DNA of 64,000 nucleotides from Rhytidiadelphus loreus (taxonomy: Eukaryota; Streptophyta; Bryopsida; Hypnales; Hylocomiaceae). The notes beneath the pieces were generated by a model. That model was not told where the DNA came from and did no database searches. It saw only the letters and a list, made by a program, of their open reading frames with translations. The stretch is from assembly GCA_947034895.1 (NCBI GenBank), contig OX344764.1, forward strand, positions 45,551,348 to 45,615,347. The letters are read 5' to 3'. How positions within the stretch are numbered: the first letter of the stretch is position 1; each line of letters begins with the position of its first letter. Shown here piece after piece: positions 1 to 11,448 of the stretch. The translations under genes and the position numbers were made by a program.

Positions 1-1484
1 CCACAGCAAGGGGAACATCAGAACATGGCAAGACACAAACTGCACGGCGCTCTATTTCATTCTTTCTTCTGTTTGAATCAAAACTGGAATAGAATAGATC
101 CCAATAGCTTTGGAGAGGATTAAAATGGAACGGACGTGTGGATTTGCAAGGTTGCAATGAGTCTAGTGGGATACATTCACGCTGTTTTCTAAATGATGTC
201 GATTTATAAAACTATTGTAGATTTATAAAACTATTGTAGATTTATAAAACTATTGTAGATTTATAAAACTATTGTAGATTTATAAAACTATTGTAAGAAG
301 AACTCATTATCAACTTGCAATGTTGACGTCTCTCATGTTCGAAAACAAATTAAAACATTGAGTTTAACTAATCTAGAAAGGTCGGATTTACTCTATTGAA
401 TATGAAATTCAATTACTTTTTGGAAGTGAAAAAAACCCCATCAAGATCAGAGACGTACTGAAAGGATATCTCTAGAACTTACATTTTGTTATGATAGATC
501 AGGGTCGACATTACTCTTCTCCTGATCTTGATCTGTTTTTTCTTCTAACAATAGATCAATTGAATTGAATTTATATAACAGTCAACAAAATTCTCAGATT
601 GCATCCCCAATGAACCAACAAGTTAGTGTACTAAGTAAGACGTCAATTCGCTTCGAACCATATCAATGAAAGACCAATTGACAATAGAGAACTACGGATA
701 TATATTAGCTACTCCGGAGTAGTTTGGAACGATTCAGAGCACCAAATTTGTGACATTACTCTACACCAAGTTCTAAATAATAGCTTGGATTAGCTGGTTT
801 AGATTTACGTTTCTAGCTCTTCGTTAAAGATCGAACTGCCACCTTACCATTTATACAACAGTTCAGAACTTGTAAAATCCAAACACGACTATATATTCTC
901 AAAGAACTCAAATCAAAGCCCTCACCTGTAATTTACGAGGTCACCTGTGTACGTGAACGCCACTTGAATTGTGCCTACCTAGACCTTCAAACGCTACGAA
1001 CGCAGTAGACTCCTACTCGAATCCAATTTGCTCAGTCGAAGTAAGTTACTTTGATTTGTAGCAGAAACGAAAGACACAGACACATCCACCTCCAACTAGA
1101 TGCGGAAGAGCAATGAAACAAAATGATGCTGCTCTAGCAAGGAAATTCAATGGGAAGGAGTGAGGAAGCCATGTAAGACGGAGGCTGGAGAGAAAGATTC
1201 TAGTGAATCGATCGACTCTAGCTAGTCTGTGTATGACGTGTACGTAGCGTAATCTTACGTCACTTTTTTCTGAAATTCTAGCCTTACTACGTGCTAGTAT
1301 GAATCCTGTGATCGGATTTACTTAACTCATGGGGTTGCAGTGGGATCCACGGAGAGATCGATCGATTGTCTATCTCTGGTTGCTTCAACTCCGACAAGGA
1401 AATTGAGTCAGTCTGTGTCACAAATTTTCTCTGGTTGCCGCGTTGAAGTTTCCCTGATATATAAATATAAACGATCACCGATCT
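1..1484. other. non-coding region, no gene recognised
   Basis: No reading frame here has a recognisable domain; the short frames at 1287-1508 and 1475-1657 run through repeat sequence. The stretch contains the 19-bp minisatellite (201-295). Around 600-1290 base composition is more balanced than in the deep intergenic DNA, which could be promoter or 5' sequence of a gene beyond the left edge, but I see no firm core promoter. Confidence 0.5.
201..295. repeat. minisatellite, 5 x 19 bp
   Basis: Five exact head-to-tail copies of the 19-bp unit GATTTATAAAACTATTGTA. No divergence between copies is visible, so the expansion is recent. No coding frame crosses it. Confidence 0.97.
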
Positions 1485-2270
1485 GTACCTACCCCGTTCC
1501 GAGTGCAAAAATCTTCTGATAGTGCCGTAAAATTAACGAAACCAGGATAATTATGCAAGTTCCCTGCGATTGGAAATCGACAGTGTCTCAGCTGATTCCT
1601 GGCAGGAGTTACGGATCCAGACCCGGGTACGCAATTAATTGCCAGGTCAAAAATCACAGGGAGAACGGCAGGGCGTTACTTGGGGGAGTTGCATGTTGAA
1701 ATATAATAGCCCCGGGTAACGCCCTGCCTTTCTCCCTGTCGACTACGTTTCCAACCCTGATCAACCCGGCACGTTCCTAGTGCAAAATCTTCTCTAGCTG
1801 AACTTGCCTTGAAAGCGAAACCATGCCAGGATATACAATTCCAATTATTGCCTCACATGATCACATCGGTTGGAAATTGGAAGTGGAATTTGAGGTTCAC
1901 CTGATTCCTCGCAGAAGTTATGGATTCAGACCCAGGTAGGCAAGGTCAAAAACGTACTAAGTTCCCTGATCAACCCGTTTTTAGCTAGCTAGAGCGAAAA
2001 TTGCCGTAATTAAAGCGAAACCAGGACACTTGATTCTTTTTTCTTGAGCAAATGTTAAGAAGATTTCATCGCAAAAAAGAGAGTAAAACAAAGCCCACGG
2101 CAGGTGTATTTGACCCCGCGTATGAAATGCTATGCAGACTCAAGACCGGACAGACTGCAGACATGCACTGCAGACAGGATACTCCCTGTGATCGATTGGA
2201 AATTGGCCGGGAGTAGAAATTTCGGTTCACCTGATTGATTCCTGGCAGGAGTTACGGATCCAGACCGGAA
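1485..2270. repeat. three degenerate tandem copies of a 0.2-0.3 kb unit
   Basis: Three copies share the same ordered blocks: a GCGAAACCAGGA-like block, a TCCCTG..GATTGGAAAT block, and a block resembling CCTGGCAGGAGTTACGGATC followed by CAGACC. Copy 1 is about 1485-1645, copy 2 about 1755-1955, and copy 3 about 1965-2270. Copy 3 contains an insertion near 2045-2165. The unit is unidentified. A foldback (1657-1738) sits between copies 1 and 2. Confidence 0.7.
1657..1738. other. 29-bp foldback with 24-nt loop, miRNA-precursor-like
   Basis: Left arm 1657-1685 pairs with right arm 1710-1738 across a loop at 1686-1709. Read base by base, 28 of 29 positions pair, with one C/U mismatch and two G/U wobbles. 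Pairing does not extend outward into the flanks. This is the geometry of a short plant miRNA precursor, with room for a 21-22 nt duplex. One arm shows a loose resemblance to the miR408 family (CUGCCU..UCCCUG), but with an extra base and mismatches, so I do not assign a family. A decayed small inverted-repeat element is the main alternative. Confidence 0.5.
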
Positions 2271-2412
2271 ATTAACTAAAGAAAGAAAGAGGAATGCAAT
2301 GCTGCGAAATGGAAGACAAGGCAAGTTCATATTAGTCTTCAACTTTTCCGATAATCCATTTCAGCTTGCCGACTAAGTAACCAACCAACGTTGCGTTGCG
2401 CGCGTCAGGACT

Positions 2413-2431
2413 ACGTGCTCGCGGAGCACGT
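2413..2431. repeat. 8-bp palindrome with 3-nt loop
   Basis: ACGTGCTC, then GCG, then GAGCACGT is a perfect inverted repeat. It contains ACGT cores of the kind bound by plant bZIP proteins, but no gene nearby gives it a function. Confidence 0.6.
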
Positions 2432-4427
2432 TGGTCGCGAGAAATTGTAAAAAAACATGGATTGTCGGAGTACAATCATGTCAACAATTGACTGAGCTTC
2501 AGTTGTGGATAGACGTGTTGTGTACCGACAGACTTTCTGAGAAGGTTTTCTCGAAACATTTGGTCCACGCTCGTCAGCTCGTGGTGGTCTGGCGGAGATG
2601 TGCTGACTTTGAGAGCTTTGAAAAAAGTGCCTTAGAATTTTTTTTAAGGGTCAGGGCTTCAGGAGAACTATCAGATAGGGCGCACCTGCAACTTCGATCT
2701 AGCACCACAGTTAGAATTTTAATTTTGATTTTGGTTTTCTTTTTTTCTATGCAGTTTCTAAGCTACTTCAATGGATGATTTTCGTTGAAGAAAATGGATG
2801 ATTCTAGTGGATGTTATGAGCAATTGATGGATGGAAGGTGCAATATTCTTTGAAGTTTTGGAGGTGTCAATCTGTCATTAATATTGCGCCATTTGCACGT
2901 TCCATGCACATGTCAATCACAAAAGAAATAACTATTCTTTGTATTGTGCACTTCCTGTTGTGCAAATGAGGTGCACACATTTACTCATTTAGGGGACACA
3001 CAATATTAGGCACCCTGCCATAACTTAAACTTAACTTCTCTATATCGACAGAAAAATAGATTGCGGTGATTGCGGTGAGCAATCAATGTGAAGCCTAGGT
3101 GTTGTCTAGAGTGGATGTTTTTGGTAGAGGGACAACTGGGACGAATGCACTCAACCAAATTCTTTTGTTTTTTCCGTTGGTAGAAGAACTACCACGTGGA
3201 ATGCATTTAGGTAAGGAAAAAATGGATAGAATCATTTATGTGTATATCAATTATTCATCTTCAAAACGATCTATTATTAGTAATTTTCATCCAAATATTA
3301 ATAAATCTTGTATTTTCTAAAGGAAGATTTGACAATTTCACCCATTTTTTTTATCATTTTTCTTTAAAGTTAAAGATATGCTAAAATGAAATTTGATGAA
3401 TAACTTTAAAGGAAATTGTAGCTAAAAATAAAGACTACAATTAGAAATTGATCATTTTGGACTGACTACCTTGGTGATAGAGCCTTGTCCTTCAAGGGTA
3501 TAAAGACAAAATACAATGGGGAGACTTTGATTACGAAACTAGAGCGGGTTTTCAAAAGTTAACCCCTAAAGCTCTAAACAATGTTTTTTGGCAACAAAGT
3601 CATTTTAGGTAGCTCACTATGAATGGAATTTATATTTTTTTTCCTTTGAGATTTTCATACAACATGTACCTAAGGAGTAGCCTTAAGGCCTAATAATTTT
3701 CATAACTTTTAACTATTTGGTTAAAAAGTTATTGTATGATATGTAGTAAGTGATTTGTGGGCAATCTAGGCAGTCCAAAAAAATTCTTAAAAAATAACTT
3801 TTTTAAGAAATAAAAATTTGAAATTGATTTTTTAGATTTATATGTACGTGGAAAGCTTTGAATCATTCCATTTTGATTAATGAGATGAAAGTTATGATGA
3901 GTTTTAGTTTGCGGGTAGTTTTTAGGTAGTTATGGAATCCTATTCTAAGATAAATTTTGAAATCTTTTATTTAATTTAATTTTCGATATTTTTAGAAAAA
4001 AATAAAAACTTTAGATGTATATTGTTTATTACAAGTTTACAGCCATTGGAATTGGCATTTTTCAATTCCATAAAAAAAAAATTGTTAACAATTTAGTATT
4101 TTGAATCAGTCTCTACTTCTATCTATTTATTACTTTTTTCCTATATTTGTACAATTTCAAGCATGTAGACAACTTGACTTGAAGAATGAATCCAAAGAAG
4201 CACCACCATTTTGGACATTTTTTCATATGAATGTGACCTGGTGAAGTGCAACTACCTAGGTTTTTGCAAGGCCTCCCAAAGGATTTTTGTCACTTCAAAG
4301 GCTAATATCTTGCAATCTGCACCGTGGAAGTTTCTGAATTTTTTGCCACATCTTCTCAAGCCAACATATTACAAGATCCTATGGTTATATGTGTCCAAAG
4401 ATGTTTGTTTTTTTTTATAAAATTTGG

Positions 4428-4764
4428 TATTTGTATTAGGAATGGCAATTTTAGAGCCTTCGACATTAGAGATAGTTTCAAGCATAAGTGGAGTTTGAGC
4501 AAATATCTTACTATAGACAAAATGATGATACATTACAAGGGCTTGTACTATCTAGCTAGGCAATATATGCCTAAAAAGTCACAACAATGGAGAATCAAGG
4601 TATGGTATTTAGTAGATTCATCATCAAAATATGTTTTCAATTTTGAAATCTATTGTGGGGTCAACCATTATGGAATAGAAGAAATATTGTTGGTGGTTCA
4701 TGAAGAGGCCAATATGGCACACATTGTGGTGATGAAATTGTTGAATGGCCAACTTTGTAAATAA
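4428..4764 (+). pseudogene. piggyBac-type transposase fragment (DDE_Tnp_1_7-like)
   Basis: An open frame whose coding resemblance starts near 4428 reads YLTIDKMMIHYKG, then QYMPKKSQQWRIKVWYLVDS, then YVFNFEIYCG and HIVVMKLL. This follows the order of the piggyBac transposase core: catalytic first Asp in the (V/I)DE-MI-KG motif, the QYMPKKP-KWGIKVW motif, the YVYNFEIYTG motif and a final VVM-LL motif. The residue after the catalytic Asp is Lys where Glu is usual. The frame ends in TAA, with further stops downstream, so the later catalytic Asp blocks are missing. A complete enzyme would be several hundred residues, so this is a dead remnant. Upstream exons or frames could not be identified. Confidence 0.75.
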
Positions 4765-7104
4765 TCCAATGCTTGAAAAGTAGTTCGCCATACAAGAAAT
4801 ATATGTGACTAGCACTCTGGGGTCTAATTGGGTGGTCCTATTGAGTGAATTGAAGACAGTGCAAAACTAGATCCATTCACCTCAAAGTACGTTATGCATG
4901 AATTTTATGCCATTGCATGTATATTGTAGAGTGACAAATGCCTAGTTCTATTCATTTTCACACATGCATTGCCTATTGAGTTTCCATGTATCATTAGAGT
5001 AGAAATGAACTCAAGAAGTGCTCCTCAAATATGGTTCACCTTAAAAATAAAATGTATTGTAACTCAGTAGGGTCTACTAGTTTAGGCCACCAAAATGTAC
5101 CTTAAAATGGTTCTATCATGTATGACTTCATAGGCACGGACTACCTAGCTAAAATCAGGTACTCACATTATAAAATCTCAAGAAATGGCTACAGAGAGTC
5201 AGAGAAGCACGGCTCTGTCAACAAGTACTCAAAACTGTTTCGGAGAAATTATATTTAAAGTTTCACTATCTTGTGTGACTTCATTGCCCACCAAATAAAT
5301 TGTCCAATAATATTATTTCAATGATGTTGTAAACAAAGTACATGTGTATAAAATATGTTTTCTATACCCAATTGTACTTGATATTACTCCCAATCTTTCC
5401 TTGGAGCTAGCCAATTACAAATTGCCATTGCATTGGCCATGTCACATCAAAGTGGATCCCCAAGATTCACCTGATCGAGTGGAAATAGGGGATTCTTACA
5501 ATCCTTTATTTTTCTAAAACAATAAACGAATGTTATGAGGGTTCTCAAACTTAGTTCTTGACGGGCACTTCTTGAGTCCAATCTTGCTCTAATGGTTGTT
5601 ACCTATGGTTCTATGCAAGAATGGGGCAATGAGGAATCCAAACCTCTCCTATGCATTTGGAAATAATTGAAATCAGGGTTGTCCATCTTGACATGATGCT
5701 AGCTTTTCATGTCGGGATATTCATTAGAATTGGTATAGAAGGGTCCAGATTCACACTAGCCAAAAACGTTTTTTGGGGGACAATTTGGATAGCATGTCCA
5801 TAAGTCTATCAACTAGATGGTCCAGCCATCAATACAATAGACATGCCGTCAATAAACTGGATGAACCATCCTAGGATTTATTTTTATTTTTTAGGATTTG
5901 CCAATTTGGACAAACATTGGAGTTGGATTTTGATGTTTCATGAGAGTCACATATGTTGACATCTGACCAGGGCTTTTTTATTGGACTAGTGTCCCTTGTG
6001 CTGGCTTCACTGCACAGGCCAGATTTTGGAGGGACAGATTCTCAGTGGTCAGATTCTGACAAATCTGGCGAAATTTCGCCAGAAAAAAAAGGGTTGCATC
6101 TGACATGATGGTAACAAACCTACTTGGAATATATCATCCATATAAAGGGTGTGGATGTGGTGAATCAATTGAGAGCATCACACTCTAGCCAAATTAGGTC
6201 ACATAAGTGGCACCATTGCGTGTTTTATTTCCTATTGGACACAACAATGGTGAACATGTATATAGTCTACGTAGGGAGTTTGCGTCAATGCTAGCATTCA
6301 AGAAAAGTCATTACTCACCTCCAATTCAAGGTCGACTTGTGTGATGCTCTCACACATAATTTGTGTGGCTTTGGAGCTAGTGGAGATGATTGGATGAAGC
6401 GGAAGAAGACTAATCATGGCCGCACTTGCCAACTTGGAACTAATGAGGTGTGCATGCATAGTATGTGGAGACTCAAAGTGTAGTTAGGTCAACTTTAATA
6501 GTAGACTTACAGTAGGGTTTTTTGTACCTAAATTTGGGATGTTATGAAGAATACTACTATAGGCCCTAAACTCGGAATAGAGGCAATCGTGTCTAAAGAA
6601 GATAAGGTGAATTTCATGTTGTGTTTGTGCATTGTATGTGGAAATAGCCTTATAGGCTTCGTAATATATAGATTTTTCCTTACCACAAAATGTTTTTATT
6701 CCAAACTTTCTACACTTTTTTTTATATCTTTTCTATTTTTTTTTATCTTCTAGAATGATTTTTTTCTTTCTATTTTTTTTTATCTTCTAGGTGTTTCTCT
6801 TCTCATTTTTTGTACTAAACCTTCAATATTTTATTTTTACCTTATCTACTTCTTTGTTGATGTTATGGTTTATTTTTAGGTGGACCTCCTCATTTGGATT
6901 ACCAAATCTAGACTTATGGCAATTAGCAAGCTGTGTTATGTGAGGTAGGTGGAGGCGAACATGTTGGCTGGCGCTAGAGTTGTATTTTGGATGGAGTAGT
7001 AGTCGACTGATACAAAGAAGGGTTAGGACATGTGGCAACAACTAGGTAGGATGGACGCTTTCTACAATGATGAGGGGTTGTTCAAGAGGCCAAGAGTGGG
7101 AGAA

Positions 7105-7339
7105 CACTAGAAGAAGACTGTGTTTATTTGAATGTTTTAGACGTCAAATTGATGGATTTTGCTAAACATTGTTTGTAACAACTTGTGTTTTTTTGTCAAC
7201 AATGACATTTAATGTAACGTCAAGATGTTACATTAGATGTCATTGTTGACATAAAAACACAAGTTGTTACAAATGATGTTTAGCAAAATTCGTCAACTTT
7301 GACATCAACAAATTAAAAAAACACGGGCTTCTTCTAGTG
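7105..7339. mobile_element. CACTA-type MITE, full-length foldback
   Basis: The 235-bp element begins CACTAGAAGAAG and ends with its exact inverse CTTCTTCTAGTG. It is flanked by a 3-bp direct repeat GAA (7102-7104 and 7340-7342). CACTA termini and 3-bp target duplications define the CACTA (En/Spm) superfamily. The inverted homology continues inward through most of the element, including blocks such as TTTTGCTAAACA and TAACAACTTGTGTTTTT, so the transcript would fold into a near-complete hairpin with only a few bases of loop near 7219-7225. It carries no coding sequence and would need a transposase in trans. Confidence 0.9.
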
Positions 7340-8144
7340 GAAGATGGATTGCATCGTTGCAAGGAACAATCGATAGTACAATTGACTAATACGGGAGGGG
7401 TGGAATGGAACGCCAGAGTTCCTACTAATAAAGGTGGTAGAAGAGGGGTGTAACTGGGACTATGGAACCCTCTAATATCAAGGTCGTCTTTCCTAGCTAT
7501 GGAGGGTGATTCCGTGATTGAATATTGGAGGGTTACCCTCTAGTCTATTTTATGCACAAAAGGCTATGAGCAAAATAGTGGTCCCAAATTTTCAGATGTT
7601 GAGATTTTTGAATAAGGATGCTTTCACATGGTCAAGTAGGTATATGTCTTCAAATCCACCATTCAATTTTTTGATGGGACATCATTTGAATGACAAACTC
7701 ATTTATGGAAAAAAGGCCAATGTAATCTCCTACTTTTGCTAAACCTATCTCTATAATCATGCAATTTTGGTGATGTTTTACAAGTGCAATGACTTTGAAT
7801 TTTTTTTAGCATGTTCATAACTCATGTGAGAACCCCAAATCCAAGAGGCACCATGAAAATGGAATTGTATGCATGTGAAATTCAGCAGTAGAAGCGCAGC
7901 TGCCCAGAATTTTCGCAGTGAAAAAATAATATTAATACCAACTTTGGGCCCTTAGATCTCACTCAATTTGAAGAATCTACAGGTGAAAATTGGCAGGTAG
8001 CTAAACACTGAGGATAAGTTCAAGATCTTACGGTTGAAAGTCCACGAAAAATTGTCATTTATTGTCCACTTCTCATGTTCAATAGACACCCCTTTCTTGA
8101 CTACTTTCTTATAAAGCACTCCCAAAGTGACCTTTAGGGGTTAA

Positions 8145-11100
8145 CGTACTATTGAACCAGAGTTGAATACTCCTTTGACTATTGAACGAAATAATGAAGG
8201 ATCCACACATTACATCTTGAATGACTCCATATTCATTGCTTCTAAAGTTCTAAGACTTTTGGAATTCGAACAGTAATTGGCAAGCCAATTATGCCTTCAC
8301 ATCAGTGTTCAAAATATTTGGAGGAACCTTGTCAAAAAGTCAAAACCTTGTCAATGAATCGCTCCAAAAAATAACGCTGAGTCAGAGAGGGTAACTAGGT
8401 TTAGCTCTTGAACTCCATGTTTACCAACTCAAAACATATTCCAGTGTTGAAGTTGAAGCCAAGGCAACAAGTACTTGGGACTTTCCTGTTGCTGAGAACG
8501 TGTGTTATGCACGCCAATGACGCGCGCGTGGGATCACTTCGGAAAGAGCTCGGAAAGAGTCTGGAAAGAGTCCAGAAGGAGAACAGAAAGTCGGAAGCTC
8601 TTGCGTGAAAGTTCAGCTTCGAAGCTGATCGCTCTGTCAAGCTCGCTATATTGTCACGAGCTCCCCCAATATCGATCCAATTCCAAAACCGACCAAACAC
8701 ATCGATCGACAACGACGTTGTCCTTGCTCTCCGGTCCATGCCAGCAGCATTCTAGATCCTTCACAATTGCATTAATACATGCGGAGTAATATATAATTAT
8801 ACCCCTCGCTCCACTCACTTCAACTTAGTCGGAGAAACACTAGATAGAATATATATACTGGCTCATACCACAGCTAGCTATCTAGTTTGAATTTCTAGCT
8901 CTCTCACTGCAATGGCAATGCACGTTAATATCAACTTACGTCTTACTTAGATGTACATTAACGTACATTAACGTACTTGCAGTGAAGAGAAAATAGTCCT
9001 GTTGGTGCCCTCGCTCGCTAGTGCCCTCGCTAGTGCATGCGCTTCCAATCGAATTGCAAATGTTTATTTATTGTAAGCGGTGATGCAATCGATCTGAATA
9101 TCGATTCCGGGGAGTTTGCTAGAGTGGTTTCCTGTATAGCAAGGAGCCGACTACGTACCCCGGGTGATAAATCGAAAGACGGCTCGTTCTTCGATCGGCA
9201 AACTGCTGGTATGCATCGATCGATGTACGTGAGCTTGCAGTTTAATTTCTGATGCTTCGCTTGCATTGCCTAGTTTTTCGTGTATGTTCGGTATTCGTTG
9301 TCTCGTACAAATCGTCGATCAATATCGTTAAATCATAACAACTCTGGGCGTCAAACACTATGACAGTCATCTGCACAAAGCTTTTAAATTTAGGATATAT
9401 AGGTATAGATTTACGTTTCAGGGTACGTGCCCGGAAACATGAGGGATAAATGATAGGTCTAGACCAATCCTTGTTTTTTTCAGTTCTCTAGAAAAATGTT
9501 ACAATCTTGGACATTTGTAAATTTGAGGTTAATGCTGGTTCCCAAATTTGGCTTAGAGTTTTAGGGTTTAGCAAACAGGGACATTTGTGCCACTAAATTG
9601 AAATTACAAGGTAGACGAAATGACTGGTAAGTTGGAATCTTGAGTGATCCAATTTGAAACCGTAGGTACCCCGCAATATATGTTTTGGGAACTGCATTTC
9701 TTTGTGACTACTGTTGAATCTAAATAGAGTCTTTGCCATTTGTGTAAGTAATCATTTGCAAGTCAATTCATCCTTTTCAGATTATACACAAATTTGTTTC
9801 AATTTCATATTTTTTATTACATGATGCTATAAGTTATCTTACTATAATTGAAGTGGAAATTTTCAGATGCTTTTGTGGGAAATGCGATTGTGAAAACTAA
9901 AACTGTATATGTACCAAAGATTTCAATTAATGTGAAATTTCTTCTCATGACAAGGTGCAAATAGTATTTAAGAGTCCTAGTAAAAAAAAATTCATGCAAT
10001 CACTTCAGTTTTTATACCCTAAGCATCCTTAGCTATGACTTTCAAGACAAATGACTACTAAGTTGAAAATAAAAACTAGAATTTTTGGATAAGACATGTA
10101 ATTGGTATGAATTTTCAAAGTGGAACTCCCTTGACCAATAAAACTATCACACAACTTGGTCACAATACAAAATTGCAGTTAAACATGAGAATGGTTTAAT
10201 GCACTGTTAGGGACACTTTCAATAGAAGTCTACTTGTCAAAAATGGAATGGGTACATCAACGCTTTTGGGTGTTTTCACCTTAATATCAAACTAAATTTA
10301 TCGTTACCGAAAAAGCAGTAGTAACTTAAGTCAATAGCATTCATGTTTGTCATGGCACTTTTTCATGATATGATAGATGTCAAGGATTATTCCTGTTCCT
10401 TTGATGTTGCTATCAGATCTAAGAGCTCGGTCCTTTTACAGTCACCCTCGGTCGTACTTGTGTGCTTGCCTGTAAATTAAATAGTACCAAGTACCAAATG
10501 CTCCTGAGGCCCAGAATAATTTTCCTTTGCATAAAGTATTTCTTTCCTAGTACTTTATGCATGCCAGTGTTGGACTCACATCCTCACTAAAGTTTATGAA
10601 GCACGTATGAAACAGTCATCGTTGAATTTGCTTGATACCAGTCCATTCCAGGTGCTTACGGCACTGTATGGCCTTTTTAGATGTGCAGACGTGCAGTCAA
10701 CTCTTCATCTAGTCATATCTCCGTGCTCTAACTACTTGGAATCAAGACTGTTGAATGTTAGTATCCAAGGTCCAAAAGAATTAAAAAATTTAACACGACT
10801 ATCTTCTAGTCAAAGACAACGGGGGTAAGTGTGCTATATGTTTTTAGAATGTCATTGAAGAGAGGATCAGGGTGTCATATTAACCTCTACAAATAATTAA
10901 TCTCTGTTTCTAATCCCCTTTCATTTGCATGTATATTCTTGTTTCTTTTGGGTTACAAAATTGAATATGGAGATATTTGTATCATAGGAACACACAGAGA
11001 TTTCTCACTGATTCCAGTGAAGAAATGCACTTGCGAGATCCAATTGTGCAAAGCTGTAAAATTAGGGTTGGAAATTTTTTTACATTTTAGGGTACCTCTT

Positions 11101-11448
11101 GAAAAGTTCCAATCAATTAGTAAAAATTGATACCCAGTTCCCTGTACACCCAATTCCCCATTTTTTCTTCTTCTCCATTTGTGCACCTGCGTATTCTTGT
11201 TTTCCTTGCCCAAATTTTGTTCACAAGGATACTTATTTTGTAAGGCTGTAAGCAAATTACCCACTGATTCTACTGCAGTTTCAATGTGCACAAAACTCTG
11301 CAATTTGGATTGATAATACTGAAGATTGTTTTATTCGGGTCACACACGTTTGAAAAGCACCAATGTTGTGAATTTCTGCCAATGACGTTTTTCGGTTGAT
11401 TTGAAATCAGTGGCACGCGAAACAAAATCAAAAGATTGAAGCTCCAAA
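8145..11448. other. intergenic, no gene recognised; short imperfect repeats
   Basis: Near 8536-8580 there are three imperfect 11-12 bp repeats of the type GGAAAGAG(C/T)C. Near 8951-8973 GTACATTAAC is repeated twice. Frames at 8401-8739 and 9037-9252 have no recognisable domain. The stretch ends with the upstream region of the ascorbate oxidase gene, where no convincing TATA box was seen. Confidence 0.4.

Larger units (their letters stand above)
3559..8144 (+). mobile_element. piggyBac-like element relic with TTAA ends
   Basis: The left end is TTAA (3559-3562) followed by CCCCTAAAGCTC. The right end, read on the minus strand, is TTAA (8141-8144) followed by CCCCTAAAGGTCAC. TTAA target duplication and inverted ends beginning CCC are the piggyBac hallmark. 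Inside, on the plus strand, is a fragment of a piggyBac-type transposase (4428-4764). The 3560-4450 part is clearly related to 55750-57060, an internally deleted relative. A CACTA MITE (7105-7339) has inserted near the right end. The rest (4770-7100, 7350-8140) is AT-rich without a recognisable gene. The whole-element boundaries are inferred from the paired ends; two unrelated end fragments remain possible. Confidence 0.55.

Noticed and set aside
8401..8789. Overlapping open frames on both strands around 8.4-8.8 kb as a small gene
   Set aside because: No domain, no splice partners and no codon pattern; the frames run across short GGAAAGAG repeats.
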